The notes under the pieces: model-generated
What the model was told of the DNA's origin: nothing
Seen by the model: the letters and a program-made list of their open reading frames with translations, nothing else
The model's database searches: none
Part shown: piece by piece, positions 1-6,384 of the stretch
Position numbering within the stretch: the stretch's first letter is position 1
Layout: each line of letters begins with the position of its first letter
Made by a program: the position numbers and the translations under genes
Source: CBDVBD01 sp965372135
Lineage (GTDB): Bacteria > Electryoneota > RPQS01 > CBDVBD01
Direction of reading: 5' to 3'
Length of the DNA: 11,365 bases
Assembly (NCBI GenBank): GCA_965372135.1
Contig: CBDVBD010000109.1
Span: 1-11,365 of the forward strand

Positions 1-619
1 GGTATATTTCTTTAGCCTCAACGTGTGTGCCGCTCATTTCCTTAAACCGGCGACTCAAGCTTTCGCCCGAGAGGTAGGCTTCCGCGCACCCGTGCCTGCC
101 GCATTCACACAGTCTGCCCTGATAATCGATGGTGGTATGACCGATTTCGCCGGCACCGCCCAGCGCCCCACGATACAATCTGTTATCCAGTATCAGCCCA
201 TACCCCATGCCGGTGCCGATAATCACCGCTAACACATAGCGGTATTTTCCCATGCAGGAATCAAAAAATTCCGCCAAGGCAAGGCAGTTGGCATCGTTTT
301 CGATCACTAAAGGAACTTCCAACCTGCCCCGTAGCCTGCCGATGAATCCTGGAGTTTCATAAATGGTGGTATGAGGCGATCCAAAGATGACATCGGTAGA
401 TTGTATGTATGTCCCTGGAGTACCCATACCGACCGCAGCATAGGATTTCCCATCCGCCGCTTGATCGATGACGGTCATGATATTATCGATGACCTGATCC
501 AATCCTTTATCTGGTTCGGAAGGCATTCGGTGGCGTGGGTGGGTATGCCGATCTCTATCCAGCAGGCAGGCTTCCACCTTGGTGCCCCCTAAGTCGACTC
601 CAATCACATATTCTTCCAT
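1..619 (-). CDS. ROK family sugar kinase, C-terminus beyond window
   Basis: Partial gene; about 206 N-terminal residues are visible and the frame stays open to the window edge. ROK proteins are ATP-dependent hexose kinases (glucokinase, N-acetylglucosamine or N-acetylmannosamine kinase) or repressors. This one begins MEEYVIGVDLGGTK, so the phosphate-binding loop (DLGGTK) is right at the N-terminus and there is no helix-turn-helix, favouring a kinase over a repressor. Further motifs seen: MGTPGTY, IENDANC (the Asp is the expected catalytic base), the IGTGMGYG glycine loop, GEIGHT and CECGRHGC, the last two supplying the His and Cys ligands of the usual structural zinc site. The ATG lies 2 bases after the stop of the URO-D-like gene with no clear Shine-Dalgarno sequence, so translational coupling is likely. 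It probably phosphorylates a hexose or derivative released by this locus; the exact sugar cannot be assigned. Confidence 0.93.
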   Translation of the reverse strand, partial: MEEYVIGVDLGGTKVEACLLDRDRHTHPRHRMPSEPDKGLDQVIDNIMTVIDQAADGKSYAAVGMGTPGTYIQSTDVIFGSPHTTIYETPGFIGRLRGRLEVPLVIENDANCLALAEFFDSCMGKYRYVLAVIIGTGMGYGLILDNRLYRGALGGAGEIGHTTIDYQGRLCECGRHGCAEAYLSGESLSRRFKEMSGTHVEAKEIY

Positions 620-621
620 AT

Positions 622-1647
622 TTACCCGTGTTTGATGCTGTCGCTGATGTTATCCCAGGTTTCGAAAACAGTATATACGTTTTCCGGATTTGCCCCGGGA
701 CCGAATTCACATTGAGCGATCACCCCGCCATCGGCGTACAGATGACTATGGACCTGATGCACTGCGTCTTTAATATCCTGCTTCGATCCCCGTGGAAGAA
801 GGTGCTGTCGGTCGATTTCACCCCAGAAGGTGATTTCCCCTCGTGCCATACCGCCAAGTTCTTCTATGTCCATACAAAACAACTGGCTGTTCAGGGCATC
901 GATACCCACTTTGATCAAATCAGGGATGATATCGGTAATATAGCCGTCGGAATGCATAAAGAGGTACTTCCCGCACTGGTGGGCGATATCCGCATATTCA
1001 CGGTACATCGGCTTAAAATATTTCCGAAATGTATCAGGTGACGCCAACAACCTATTCTGCATTCCCCAATCGTCCATAAAGGATATCGCATCCACTTCCG
1101 TATTTGCCCAAATTTCGACTTCCTTGCAGTAATGTTCATGGATACAGTTCAAGAGTTCCGTCATTTCCTGAGGTTCCTGAACCAAATCCACCAACGCTTG
1201 TTCCATGGTACGTAAGAACTGAAACCGCTCGAATGGTCGGCAAATGGAACCTCCGGACAATACGAATTTATCGGTTTGCAGGCAAAAGGCATTAACTTCC
1301 TCCACGTTTACCGTCAATGTTTCTTCAGGAGGCTTAAATTTATCCAGGTCATCCCACGTAGCAATCAACGGCTCCAGGACAATTCCAATCACACCGTCGT
1401 GCACGTTGGAAAACTTGCATCCCCATTCGTCGGTATAATCGCCTACACCGTATTTTTCGCCGGAAATCACCAGTTGCTTCTTATATGTGAATTCAGCGGT
1501 TACGATATCATCGGGGAAGGTTTTCCTGATCCGCTCAGCTTGGTCTGGATACCGGTCTTCCGCCCAGGGTAGAATCCACATTTGCCGAGGGATTCGTTCC
1601 GGTGAGTCGAAATTCAGAGTCTTATGTACTAATTGCCTTGAGTTCAT
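622..1647 (-). CDS. URO-D fold (uroporphyrinogen decarboxylase family-like) protein, non-haem
   Basis: A 341-residue protein with the overall pattern of the URO-D/MtaA superfamily: a barrel protein with the MHSDGYITDIIPDL segment at residues 231-244 and the late CEFGPGANPENVY segment (313-325). True haem-pathway HemE carries an N-terminal arginine motif of the form PVWxMRQAGR; the corresponding region here (about 19-29) reads IPRQMWILPWA, so the substrate-binding arginine/carboxylate pattern is absent. The His-x-Cys zinc motif of corrinoid methyltransferases such as MtaA is also not evident, since HSD replaces it. Relatives of this type are often found in sugar-catabolism loci with no demonstrated reaction (general knowledge). 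No good Shine-Dalgarno precedes the ATG at 1647; the start was chosen because MNSRQLVHKTLNF matches the usual URO-D N-terminus. The ROK kinase gene follows after 2 bases. The fold call is firm, the function unknown. Confidence 0.88.
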   Translation of the reverse strand: MNSRQLVHKTLNFDSPERIPRQMWILPWAEDRYPDQAERIRKTFPDDIVTAEFTYKKQLVISGEKYGVGDYTDEWGCKFSNVHDGVIGIVLEPLIATWDDLDKFKPPEETLTVNVEEVNAFCLQTDKFVLSGGSICRPFERFQFLRTMEQALVDLVQEPQEMTELLNCIHEHYCKEVEIWANTEVDAISFMDDWGMQNRLLASPDTFRKYFKPMYREYADIAHQCGKYLFMHSDGYITDIIPDLIKVGIDALNSQLFCMDIEELGGMARGEITFWGEIDRQHLLPRGSKQDIKDAVHQVHSHLYADGGVIAQCEFGPGANPENVYTVFETWDNISDSIKHG

Positions 1648-1658
1648 ATCGGAATTTT

Positions 1659-1704
1659 GGAGTGCGCAAGTTTGCTTGCGCTTTGTTCGCTGAAGCTTGC
1701 TTCA
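1659..1704. repeat. Short copy of the GGAGTGCGCAAG hairpin repeat plus adjacent palindrome
   Basis: GGAGTGCGCAAG at 1659-1670 starts a hairpin with arms GCGCAAG (1664-1670) and CTTGCGC (1675-1681). The same opening occurs at 1798 and 4277, so this looks like a truncated third copy lacking the second hairpin and the closing CGCACTCC arm. A second small palindrome follows, TGAAGC (1691-1696) with GCTTCA (1699-1704). The copy ends about 11 bases before the start codon of the URO-D-like gene, so it sits in that gene's leader. Confidence 0.75.
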
Positions 1705-1761
1705 ACTTATTGTTCCTGCCAGGTTTCAAGTGTAATGTAAGCTGGCGGGTGGTATGTATGT

Positions 1762-1787
1762 GCTGTCATGTGTCCTCACTTGACAGC
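1762..1787. repeat. Inverted repeat GCTGTCA / TGACAGC
   Basis: Seven-base arms at 1762-1768 and 1781-1787 with a 12-base loop. The loop and right arm (TCCTCACTTGACAG) closely match TCCTCACCTGACAG at about 4410-4423, just downstream of the second composite repeat, so this too seems to belong to a dispersed repeat unit. Confidence 0.55.
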
Positions 1788-1797
1788 GCATAATTTA

Positions 1798-1939
1798 GGA
1801 GTGCGCAAGCTTGCTTGCGCTTGCGGTGGCAAGCCACCGCACTCCACATCTCCACCTTCTGTAGTCCCAGCGCCCCTTTCTGTCATCCCCACGAAGGCGG
1901 GGACCCAGTGCTTAAGGTCGGATTTCCCCGAAATCCGAC
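1798..1939. repeat. Composite hairpin repeat, copy 1 (cloverleaf-like unit, CATCCCC hairpin, GGATTTC hairpin)
   Basis: Three modules in a row. (i) 1798-1845, 48 bases: outer arms GGAGTGCG (1798-1805) and CGCACTCC (1838-1845), containing hairpins GCGCAAG/CTTGCGC and GCGGTGGC (1823-1830)/GCCACCGC (1833-1840), which alternate with the outer pairing. (ii) 1881-1910: TGTCATCCCC ... GGGGACCCAGTG, a type of extragenic hairpin widespread in bacteria. (iii) 1917-1939: arms GTCGGATTT and AAATCCGAC around CCCCG. The same modules in the same order and orientation recur at 4277-4397. The element is non-coding. Confidence 0.85.
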
Positions 1940-1941
1940 AC

Positions 1942-1982
1942 CGTCATTGCGAATCCCGACTGGTCGGGATGTGGCAATCTCC
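1942..1982. repeat. GTCATTGCGA...GTGGCAATCTCC extragenic repeat
   Basis: An imperfect palindrome with inner arms ATCCCGAC (1953-1960) and GTCGGGAT (1963-1970) and outer arms ATTGC (1946-1950) and GCAAT (1974-1978). From general knowledge this GTCATTGCGA...GGCAATCTC layout is a common dispersed bacterial intergenic repeat. A smaller hairpin, CATCC/GGATG, follows at 1999-2011, close to the end of the Gfo/Idh gene. Confidence 0.75.
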
Positions 1983-2030
1983 TTGAAAGTGAGTCCGACA
2001 TCCGCCGGATGCAATTCTGACATCAGACTA

Positions 2031-3263
2031 TCACACCCCACCTATCCCCCCGGGAAAATAGTGATAGTTATTAAGGTCAATGGTGTTGCCTGGTTTCGCC
2101 CAAGGATAATTCTCTTCACTGGGTAGGATGCTGTTTTGATAACAATCAAACAACGCGTCGTCCAATCCCTCCACCCACCATCGCTGCTCTTCTTGGTGGC
2201 GATGGATCATGAACTTGGGAAAAGCGACAATATCCGGCATCGATTCCTGAATGCCGTTCATACACAGGGTTTGAGATCGTGCCGCTTCCAGTCCGCACAC
2301 AATCGGTATTGGATTATGTACGCATTCTACTGCATCGAATAACTTGCGAAACTGATGGTCGGCGTCAGGGGAACCGTAAGATTTCGTGTCACCATTATTA
2401 TCGATGACTACTATTTCATCCGAGGATTCACCGAAGGATATAGTGGCGTCTTCGAATTGGAAATTGAACATCGGTCCTTTATCTGAGGCGGTGCAATGAG
2501 AACCGTAAAACAGCAGTTCGACTCCTTCGTTAGTAAAAATCCGGGAGGCAGCGGTGTCGTAATTTTCAATCGGATTAGCTCGATACAGTTCAGCAGTAAC
2601 TTCCTTAGCCTCCGCACTTAACTGCGTTTCTTTTCCCAGTATATACAACAAATTGTGCAGGAAATGCGCCAGAGCGTTATTCACCGGGCTGTCCAAAATC
2701 CAATTACTGTTCTCATCTTTAATTTTCCCCGCCCAGTCGTTTCTGCGATAATATAAATCATCCCGAGCCCATAAACAAAGGGTTTTCAGGCGAATAGGCT
2801 TGCCAAATACCCCGCGGATAATATCCCTTTTCAATGATTGTATGGCAGGAGAATAGCACCATTGATAACCAATCATCACCCATTTGCCGGTTGAATTCTT
2901 AACCCGGATCAACTCACCGGCTTCCTGAATAGTGGCGCCAATCGGCTTATCGCACAGCACATTCGATCCATGCTGTAATGCGATGATACTTTGCGGAACA
3001 TGATAATGAATCGGAGATGCAATTACCACCAAATCAGCGCTGTTACCACCGTCATAGAAATCCGCAATCGCTGAGAATATCGAAATATTCCGATCCCGGA
3101 TTTCGGGATATAGTTCCGACCTTTCCGGTTCCGGATCGACAATTCCCGATATCTTGATTTTACCTTCCGGAAATTTTTCCAATAAGGTTTTCAGATAATA
3201 GTACCCATATCCCCCAATCCCCACCATCAGCACCGACACCTGTTTCTGCGATTCCCACATCAT
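2031..3263 (-). CDS. Gfo/Idh/MocA family NAD(P)-dependent sugar dehydrogenase
   Basis: A 410-residue cytoplasmic oxidoreductase. The N-terminal Rossmann domain shows VLMVGIGGYG (11-20, with the GxGxxG loop) and an acidic β2 end (IVDPEPE, 41-47), which usually favours NAD over NADP. The family EKP motif is present as CDKP (104-107), its Lys being the catalytic residue. The C-terminal α/β domain carries DSPVNNALAHFLHN (191-204), positioned like the substrate-binding Asp/His segment of the family. Members oxidise or reduce a secondary alcohol of a sugar, inositol or sugar acid; the substrate is unknown here. The start is ATGATG: the first ATG (3263) overlaps the stop of the membrane-protein gene by four bases, the second (3260) by one. 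Neither has a strong Shine-Dalgarno sequence, so re-initiation after that gene is likely. Stop is TGA at 2031. Confidence 0.95.
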   Translation of the reverse strand: MMWESQKQVSVLMVGIGGYGYYYLKTLLEKFPEGKIKISGIVDPEPERSELYPEIRDRNISIFSAIADFYDGGNSADLVVIASPIHYHVPQSIIALQHGSNVLCDKPIGATIQEAGELIRVKNSTGKWVMIGYQWCYSPAIQSLKRDIIRGVFGKPIRLKTLCLWARDDLYYRRNDWAGKIKDENSNWILDSPVNNALAHFLHNLLYILGKETQLSAEAKEVTAELYRANPIENYDTAASRIFTNEGVELLFYGSHCTASDKGPMFNFQFEDATISFGESSDEIVVIDNNGDTKSYGSPDADHQFRKLFDAVECVHNPIPIVCGLEAARSQTLCMNGIQESMPDIVAFPKFMIHRHQEEQRWWVEGLDDALFDCYQNSILPSEENYPWAKPGNTIDLNNYHYFPGGIGGV

Positions 3264-4195
3264 TCTTTACGCAGCGAAAAGCCGTGTAGCCTGGTTGACA
3301 TATGCCCCAGCATGATAATCAGTACCACGCCCACAGCGAATGATATAATGATAACCCAAGGAATGCCTTCAGCAAATCTCGCAAATCTTATGTCCAGCTC
3401 GTTACGGGAAAATAACTGCACAGTCATCCGGCATTGATAGTGAGGCAATTCCATATCATGAATTTCACCCCATGCCTGCTCCGAAGACTTGCCGAATGTA
3501 AAAAAGTTATCACCCGCATCGTCGTACATTTTGATTTCAGCGGTGTAATTTCCCGGGTAATAGTCGAAAAATTCATCGTACAGGAAACGATCCTGTTGTC
3601 TTCCCCACTGGAAAATGTCATCGAAATGGTTTTTCATAAAGCCGAGATCATTGACGATCAAGCGTGTTTCCTCGCCCACCGGACTGAAAATAAAAATATA
3701 ATCCTTGCCGTCCATGTCCAGATTCACCACTTTGTTCTCAAATATGGAATAGGGGTCTAAATTACTCGGAGATTCGCAGATTTTAGTGGTATCGTTTACC
3801 AACGGCGCCTTCTCGGCAGTGGTTTCCCGGATTACCGGCGATGAGATGTTTGTGTAAAACGATTCGTATTTGCCGCCTTTGATGGTGCCGATTTCCACAA
3901 TTTCCGGAAACGTGTCAACCAGATAGTCGATTTGCGGTATATCCTCAGGAAGATGAAATCGAGCCAAATATTCCGATGGCATCTGAATGCGGGAAAACAA
4001 AGTCTTATAAGCAAATACCCAAACTTCCGAGCTCTTGTCGTCTAATTCTACTTGCTTGAAAAGACCTAACGATTTAGAAAATGCAAACACCCCCGCCGTC
4101 ATTTGCAGCAAGATCAGGATCGGCACCAGCATCAGAATCAAATAGATAATCTTCTTCCCGATACCGGGTTTTTGGTAATCCACTTTTTCCGTCAT
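3260..4195 (-). CDS. Membrane-anchored sensor-like protein without an output domain
   Basis: A 311-residue protein that I do not recognise as a named family. It has a short basic N-terminus, a strong transmembrane helix at about 15-39 (KKIIYLILMLVPILILL), a 240-residue extracytoplasmic region rich in aromatic and acidic residues, a second helix at about 279-300 (WVIIISFAVGVVLIIML) and an 11-residue tail ending SLRKE. This two-helix plus large loop layout is that of the periplasmic sensing half of Cache/CHASE-type histidine kinases, stopping where HAMP or HisKA would normally begin. The start at 4195 was chosen for its GGAGGG Shine-Dalgarno; the open frame continues upstream to a GTG at 4351, but those 52 codons are repeat sequence. 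The stop overlaps the ATGATG start of the Gfo/Idh gene, so the two are probably co-translated. It is either a kinase fragment left by deletion or a stand-alone ligand-binding protein; sensor role is inference. Confidence 0.8.
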   Translation of the reverse strand: MTEKVDYQKPGIGKKIIYLILMLVPILILLQMTAGVFAFSKSLGLFKQVELDDKSSEVWVFAYKTLFSRIQMPSEYLARFHLPEDIPQIDYLVDTFPEIVEIGTIKGGKYESFYTNISSPVIRETTAEKAPLVNDTTKICESPSNLDPYSIFENKVVNLDMDGKDYIFIFSPVGEETRLIVNDLGFMKNHFDDIFQWGRQQDRFLYDEFFDYYPGNYTAEIKMYDDAGDNFFTFGKSSEQAWGEIHDMELPHYQCRMTVQLFSRNELDIRFARFAEGIPWVIIISFAVGVVLIIMLGHMSTRLHGFSLRKE

Positions 4196-4199
4196 AATT

Positions 4200-4205
4200 C
4201 CCTCC
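4200..4205 (-). promoter_or_regulatory. Strong Shine-Dalgarno that fixes the membrane-protein start
   Basis: GGAGGG on the minus strand, four bases upstream of the ATG at 4195. It is the best ribosome binding site in the window and shows that the frame upstream of 4195 (through the repeat to 4351) is not translated as part of this protein. Confidence 0.8.
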
Positions 4206-4220
4206 GATAATGTGAAATTT

Positions 4221-4263
4221 GTAGGTCGGGTTCTGAATGCTGCGTAGCGAAATGAAAAACCCG
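4221..4263. repeat. GTAGGTCGGGTT...AACCCG hairpin in the leader of the membrane-protein gene
   Basis: Arms CGGGTT (4227-4232) and AACCCG (4258-4263) enclose a 25-base loop. The GTAGGTCGGGTT opening is typical of another dispersed bacterial intergenic repeat (general knowledge). It lies between the composite repeat and the Shine-Dalgarno and would be transcribed if the promoter is further upstream. Confidence 0.6.
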
Positions 4264-4276
4264 GCAAATGTTCTTT

Positions 4277-4397
4277 GGAGTGCGCAAGCTTGCTTGCACA
4301 TGCGGCGGCAAGCCGCCGCACTCCACATCTCCCCCTTCTGTCATCCCGCACTTGATGCGGGATCCAGTGCTGTTAGTTGGATTTCCCCGAAATCCGA
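4277..4397. repeat. Composite hairpin repeat, copy 2
   Basis: Same three modules, order and orientation as at 1798-1939. (i) 4277-4324: 48 bases, outer arms GGAGTGCG/CGCACTCC and a perfect inner stem TGCGGCGGC (4301-4309)/GCCGCCGCA (4312-4320); the first small hairpin is degraded (GCAAG/CTTGC only), and the inner stem differs from copy 1 by paired changes that keep base pairing. (ii) 4340-4369: arms ATCCCGCA (4343-4350)/TGCGGGAT (4356-4363). (iii) 4379-4395: GGATTT/AAATCC around CCCCG. It fills most of the 249-base gap between the Eda-KdgK and membrane-protein genes, which holds no other gene. Confidence 0.85.
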
Positions 4398-4444
4398 TGA
4401 TACCGCACATCCTCACCTGACAGTGATTCTTTGGATAGCTCTAT

Positions 4445-6184
4445 TTACCGTTGAATTCTCCCCGTGGATTCAACCAATAACTTTTCAACTTCCTTCACTG
4501 TCACCAAATTGAAATCCCCGGGAATCGCGTGTTTCAGGCACGACGCAGCGGTAGCGAAATCCAATGACTCCTGATCCGATTTCCCCGACATCATTCCATA
4601 GATCAATCCCGCAGCAAATGCATCCCCCGCACCCACACGATCGATAACCTGTATCTTGTATTTCCGGCTGGTCAGGAAATCCTTCCCGTCATGTAAACAT
4701 GCCGACCAGTTGTTCTCCGAGGCGTTAATACTCTCCCGCAATGTTATCGCCACTTTCTTAAACCCGAATTTTTTCACTAACTCCTCTGCTACCGGCTGAT
4801 AGGCGTTAAGCTCTAATCTTCCTGGGTCAGTATTATTGGATTCCGCTTTGATTCCGAACATCCATTCCGCGTCTTCCTCGTTCCCGATACAAATATCAAC
4901 GTACCGCATTAATTCGGTCATCACCGATTGGGCTTTGTCTTTCGACCATAGTTGACTACGGTAATTTAAATCAACACTAACGGTGATCCCGGATTTTTTA
5001 GCCGTTTGTAAAGCTTCACGAATGACCTGCGCAGTATTATCACTTAATGCCGGCGTGATCCCGGTCCAGTGAAACCAGCTTGCACCCTGGAAAATCCCCT
5101 CCCAATCGAACTGCTCTGGCTTGATTTGAGAAATCGCCGATCCGGCACGGTCGTAGATAACTTTCGACGGTCTTTGCGATGCGCCCTGCTCCAAGTAATA
5201 CAGCCCGATTCGGCTGCCTTGTCGGATGATATGTTGAGTATTCACACCGTATGACCGCAATGAATTGACCGCTGCTTGTCCCACTTCGTGATCCGGAAGG
5301 GCAGTTACGAAATAAGAATCCACCCCAAAATTCGCTAACGACACTGCCACATTGGCTTCAGCACCCCCATAGTTAATATCGAAATTCCTTGCTTGCACCA
5401 ACCGCTGATGATACGGTGGCGACAATCGCAACATGATTTCCCCAAAAGTGACCACCTTCCCCCCTGGGATCACCGCTTTGGATTTCCTCGGCGGTGGTAT
5501 TTTCTGCATTGATTGTTGGATAATCTGGATCCATTGTTCTGTTTCTTGCCGCATTAAATCCGGATTATCCGCATGTTGTGTCAAAATCGAGCCGCAATAA
5601 ATCCCATCAGGATCGCACCGGGATATTTCATAGAGGCTTCCCGATGTCAATCCGCCGCTGTAAAGAATTGTCAAATCCTTATAAGGACCTTTCCAGGCTG
5701 TAGCAAGTTTCAAATGAGCTTCAAGGTTTGCAGCCGTCGGGAACAACTTATATATCCACTGATAAGGGTGCTTTTCGCGCAACTGATCCAAGCTGCATCC
5801 GTACAATTCCGCTTTTTTCGCCAACTGCTTCCCGGCATCCGTCAATCCCCCAGGCACGCACATGACGTCATGTTTAACGCAGGTTTCCACCACCGCTGGG
5901 ATATAATCTGCCGATACGATTCCTGCGACACCGGCGCTGATAGCAGCTTCCGCCTGTTGTGCTGTCATCACAGTTCCAGCCATCACCAATGCATCGGGAT
6001 ATTTCTCGATAACCGTGCGTAATCCGTCCAATGCGCAATCCGTACGCAGTGCAACCTCCAGGATCACATTAAGAGAATGAAACGTTTCGTAAGCGACCAC
6101 ACACTGCTCAACGTTTGCAGGGGTCAACAGCGCAATTAGCTGGTGTTTCTTAAGGTGGGAGTATAGTTGGTCTGATTTTTTCAT
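4445..6184 (-). CDS. eda-kdgK: Fused KDPG aldolase - 2-keto-3-deoxygluconate kinase
   Basis: One 579-residue polypeptide with two enzymes. Residues about 1-225 form a class I KDPG aldolase: ILEVALRT carries the expected catalytic Glu (43), AGTV a phosphate/substrate loop, and IYKLFP the Schiff-base Lys (146), with SGGLTS as the phosphate-binding loop. The stretch between PGG and that Lys is about 15 residues longer than in E. coli Eda. A linker (KIPPPRKSKAVIPGG) leads into a PfkB-family kinase (about 243-579): FGEIMLRLSP, YGGAEANVAV (substrate GG) and DRVGAGDAFAAG with catalytic Asp (about 521), as in KdgK. Together: KDG + ATP to KDPG, then pyruvate + glyceraldehyde 3-phosphate. The galactonate stereoisomer (KDPGal) cannot be excluded. 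The ATG at 6184 has AGGAA five bases upstream; the in-frame ATG at 6211 adds nine residues but has no Shine-Dalgarno and sits too near the possible -10 box at 6231-6236. Confidence 0.95.
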   Translation of the reverse strand: MKKSDQLYSHLKKHQLIALLTPANVEQCVVAYETFHSLNVILEVALRTDCALDGLRTVIEKYPDALVMAGTVMTAQQAEAAISAGVAGIVSADYIPAVVETCVKHDVMCVPGGLTDAGKQLAKKAELYGCSLDQLREKHPYQWIYKLFPTAANLEAHLKLATAWKGPYKDLTILYSGGLTSGSLYEISRCDPDGIYCGSILTQHADNPDLMRQETEQWIQIIQQSMQKIPPPRKSKAVIPGGKVVTFGEIMLRLSPPYHQRLVQARNFDINYGGAEANVAVSLANFGVDSYFVTALPDHEVGQAAVNSLRSYGVNTQHIIRQGSRIGLYYLEQGASQRPSKVIYDRAGSAISQIKPEQFDWEGIFQGASWFHWTGITPALSDNTAQVIREALQTAKKSGITVSVDLNYRSQLWSKDKAQSVMTELMRYVDICIGNEEDAEWMFGIKAESNNTDPGRLELNAYQPVAEELVKKFGFKKVAITLRESINASENNWSACLHDGKDFLTSRKYKIQVIDRVGAGDAFAAGLIYGMMSGKSDQESLDFATAASCLKHAIPGDFNLVTVKEVEKLLVESTGRIQR

Positions 6185-6189
6185 CGAAT

Positions 6190-6194
6190 TTCCT
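6190..6194 (-). promoter_or_regulatory. Shine-Dalgarno favouring the 6184 start of the aldolase-kinase
   Basis: AGGAA on the minus strand, five bases upstream of ATG 6184. The alternative ATG at 6211 is preceded by GCGTTCAGA, which has no comparable site. Confidence 0.6.
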
Positions 6195-6230
6195 GATTTA
6201 TCAACTGCCATTCTGAACGCAGAGAAGGAT

Positions 6231-6236
6231 ATTATA
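6231..6236 (-). promoter_or_regulatory. Candidate -10 box upstream of the aldolase-kinase gene
   Basis: A perfect TATAAT on the minus strand in an AT-rich stretch. A start site about seven bases downstream would give a leader of about 40 bases before ATG 6184. No good TTGACA-like -35 element is seen at 16-18 bases (the sequence there is CGAACA), so this is a weak call. It lies just downstream of the repeats that end the preceding four-gene group, which is where a new promoter would be expected. Confidence 0.35.
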
Positions 6237-6284
6237 ATGTTTAGAAATGTTAATGTTCGTTTACATCTTTCGGTTTTGGACTTG

Positions 6285-6380
6285 TCCGCCTTAGGCGGAT
6301 TTCGAGATTAGGATTTCGTATTTTGTCCTTCTGTCATCTTGAACAAAGTGCTGAAAGTCCGCCAACCGGCGGAAAGAATC
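6285..6380. repeat. Intergenic hairpins between SDR and aldolase-kinase genes
   Basis: Two TCCGCC/GGCGGA hairpins: arms at 6285-6290/6294-6299 (loop TTA) and 6358-6363/6368-6373 (loop AACC). The second is embedded in CTGTCATCTTGAACAAAGTG...AAAGAATCTC (about 6331-6380), a layout I know as a common dispersed bacterial repeat. It begins about five bases past the stop codon of the SDR gene on the minus strand, so it may mark or stabilise the 3' end of the upstream transcript. No T-run follows it, so an intrinsic terminator is not supported. Confidence 0.65.
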
Positions 6381-6384
6381 TCTC

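Larger units (their letters stand above)
1648..2030. other. 383-base intergenic region packed with hairpin repeats
   Basis: No credible gene was found between the stop of the Gfo/Idh gene and the start of the URO-D-like gene. The stretch holds at least five separate inverted repeats (listed individually), most resembling dispersed extragenic elements. I see no convincing sigma-70 promoter or T-tracted terminator on the minus strand, although the hairpins could attenuate transcription or stabilise mRNA ends between the two genes. Confidence 0.7.

Noticed and set aside
535..1041. A 168-codon plus-strand open frame.
   Set aside because: It lies opposite the URO-D-like and ROK genes, whose products show conserved family motifs; its translation shows no recognisable family and it has no ribosome binding site context.
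622..1647. HemE, haem biosynthesis.
   Set aside because: The N-terminal Arg motif and its context are absent, and no other tetrapyrrole gene is nearby.
1659..1982. CRISPR array or tandem repeat array.
   Set aside because: The units are different hairpin families, not identical repeats with regular unique spacers.
4196..4351. A 52-residue N-terminal extension of the membrane protein from a GTG at 4351.
   Set aside because: The extra codons are entirely the composite and GTAGGTCGGG repeats, and a strong Shine-Dalgarno (4200-4205) precedes the internal ATG at 4195.
5573..6022. A 149-codon plus-strand open frame.
   Set aside because: Antisense to the aldolase domain with its intact catalytic residues; treated as a codon-bias shadow.
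6358..6373. Intrinsic terminator downstream of the SDR gene.
   Set aside because: The stem is only six pairs and no U-run follows on the minus strand.
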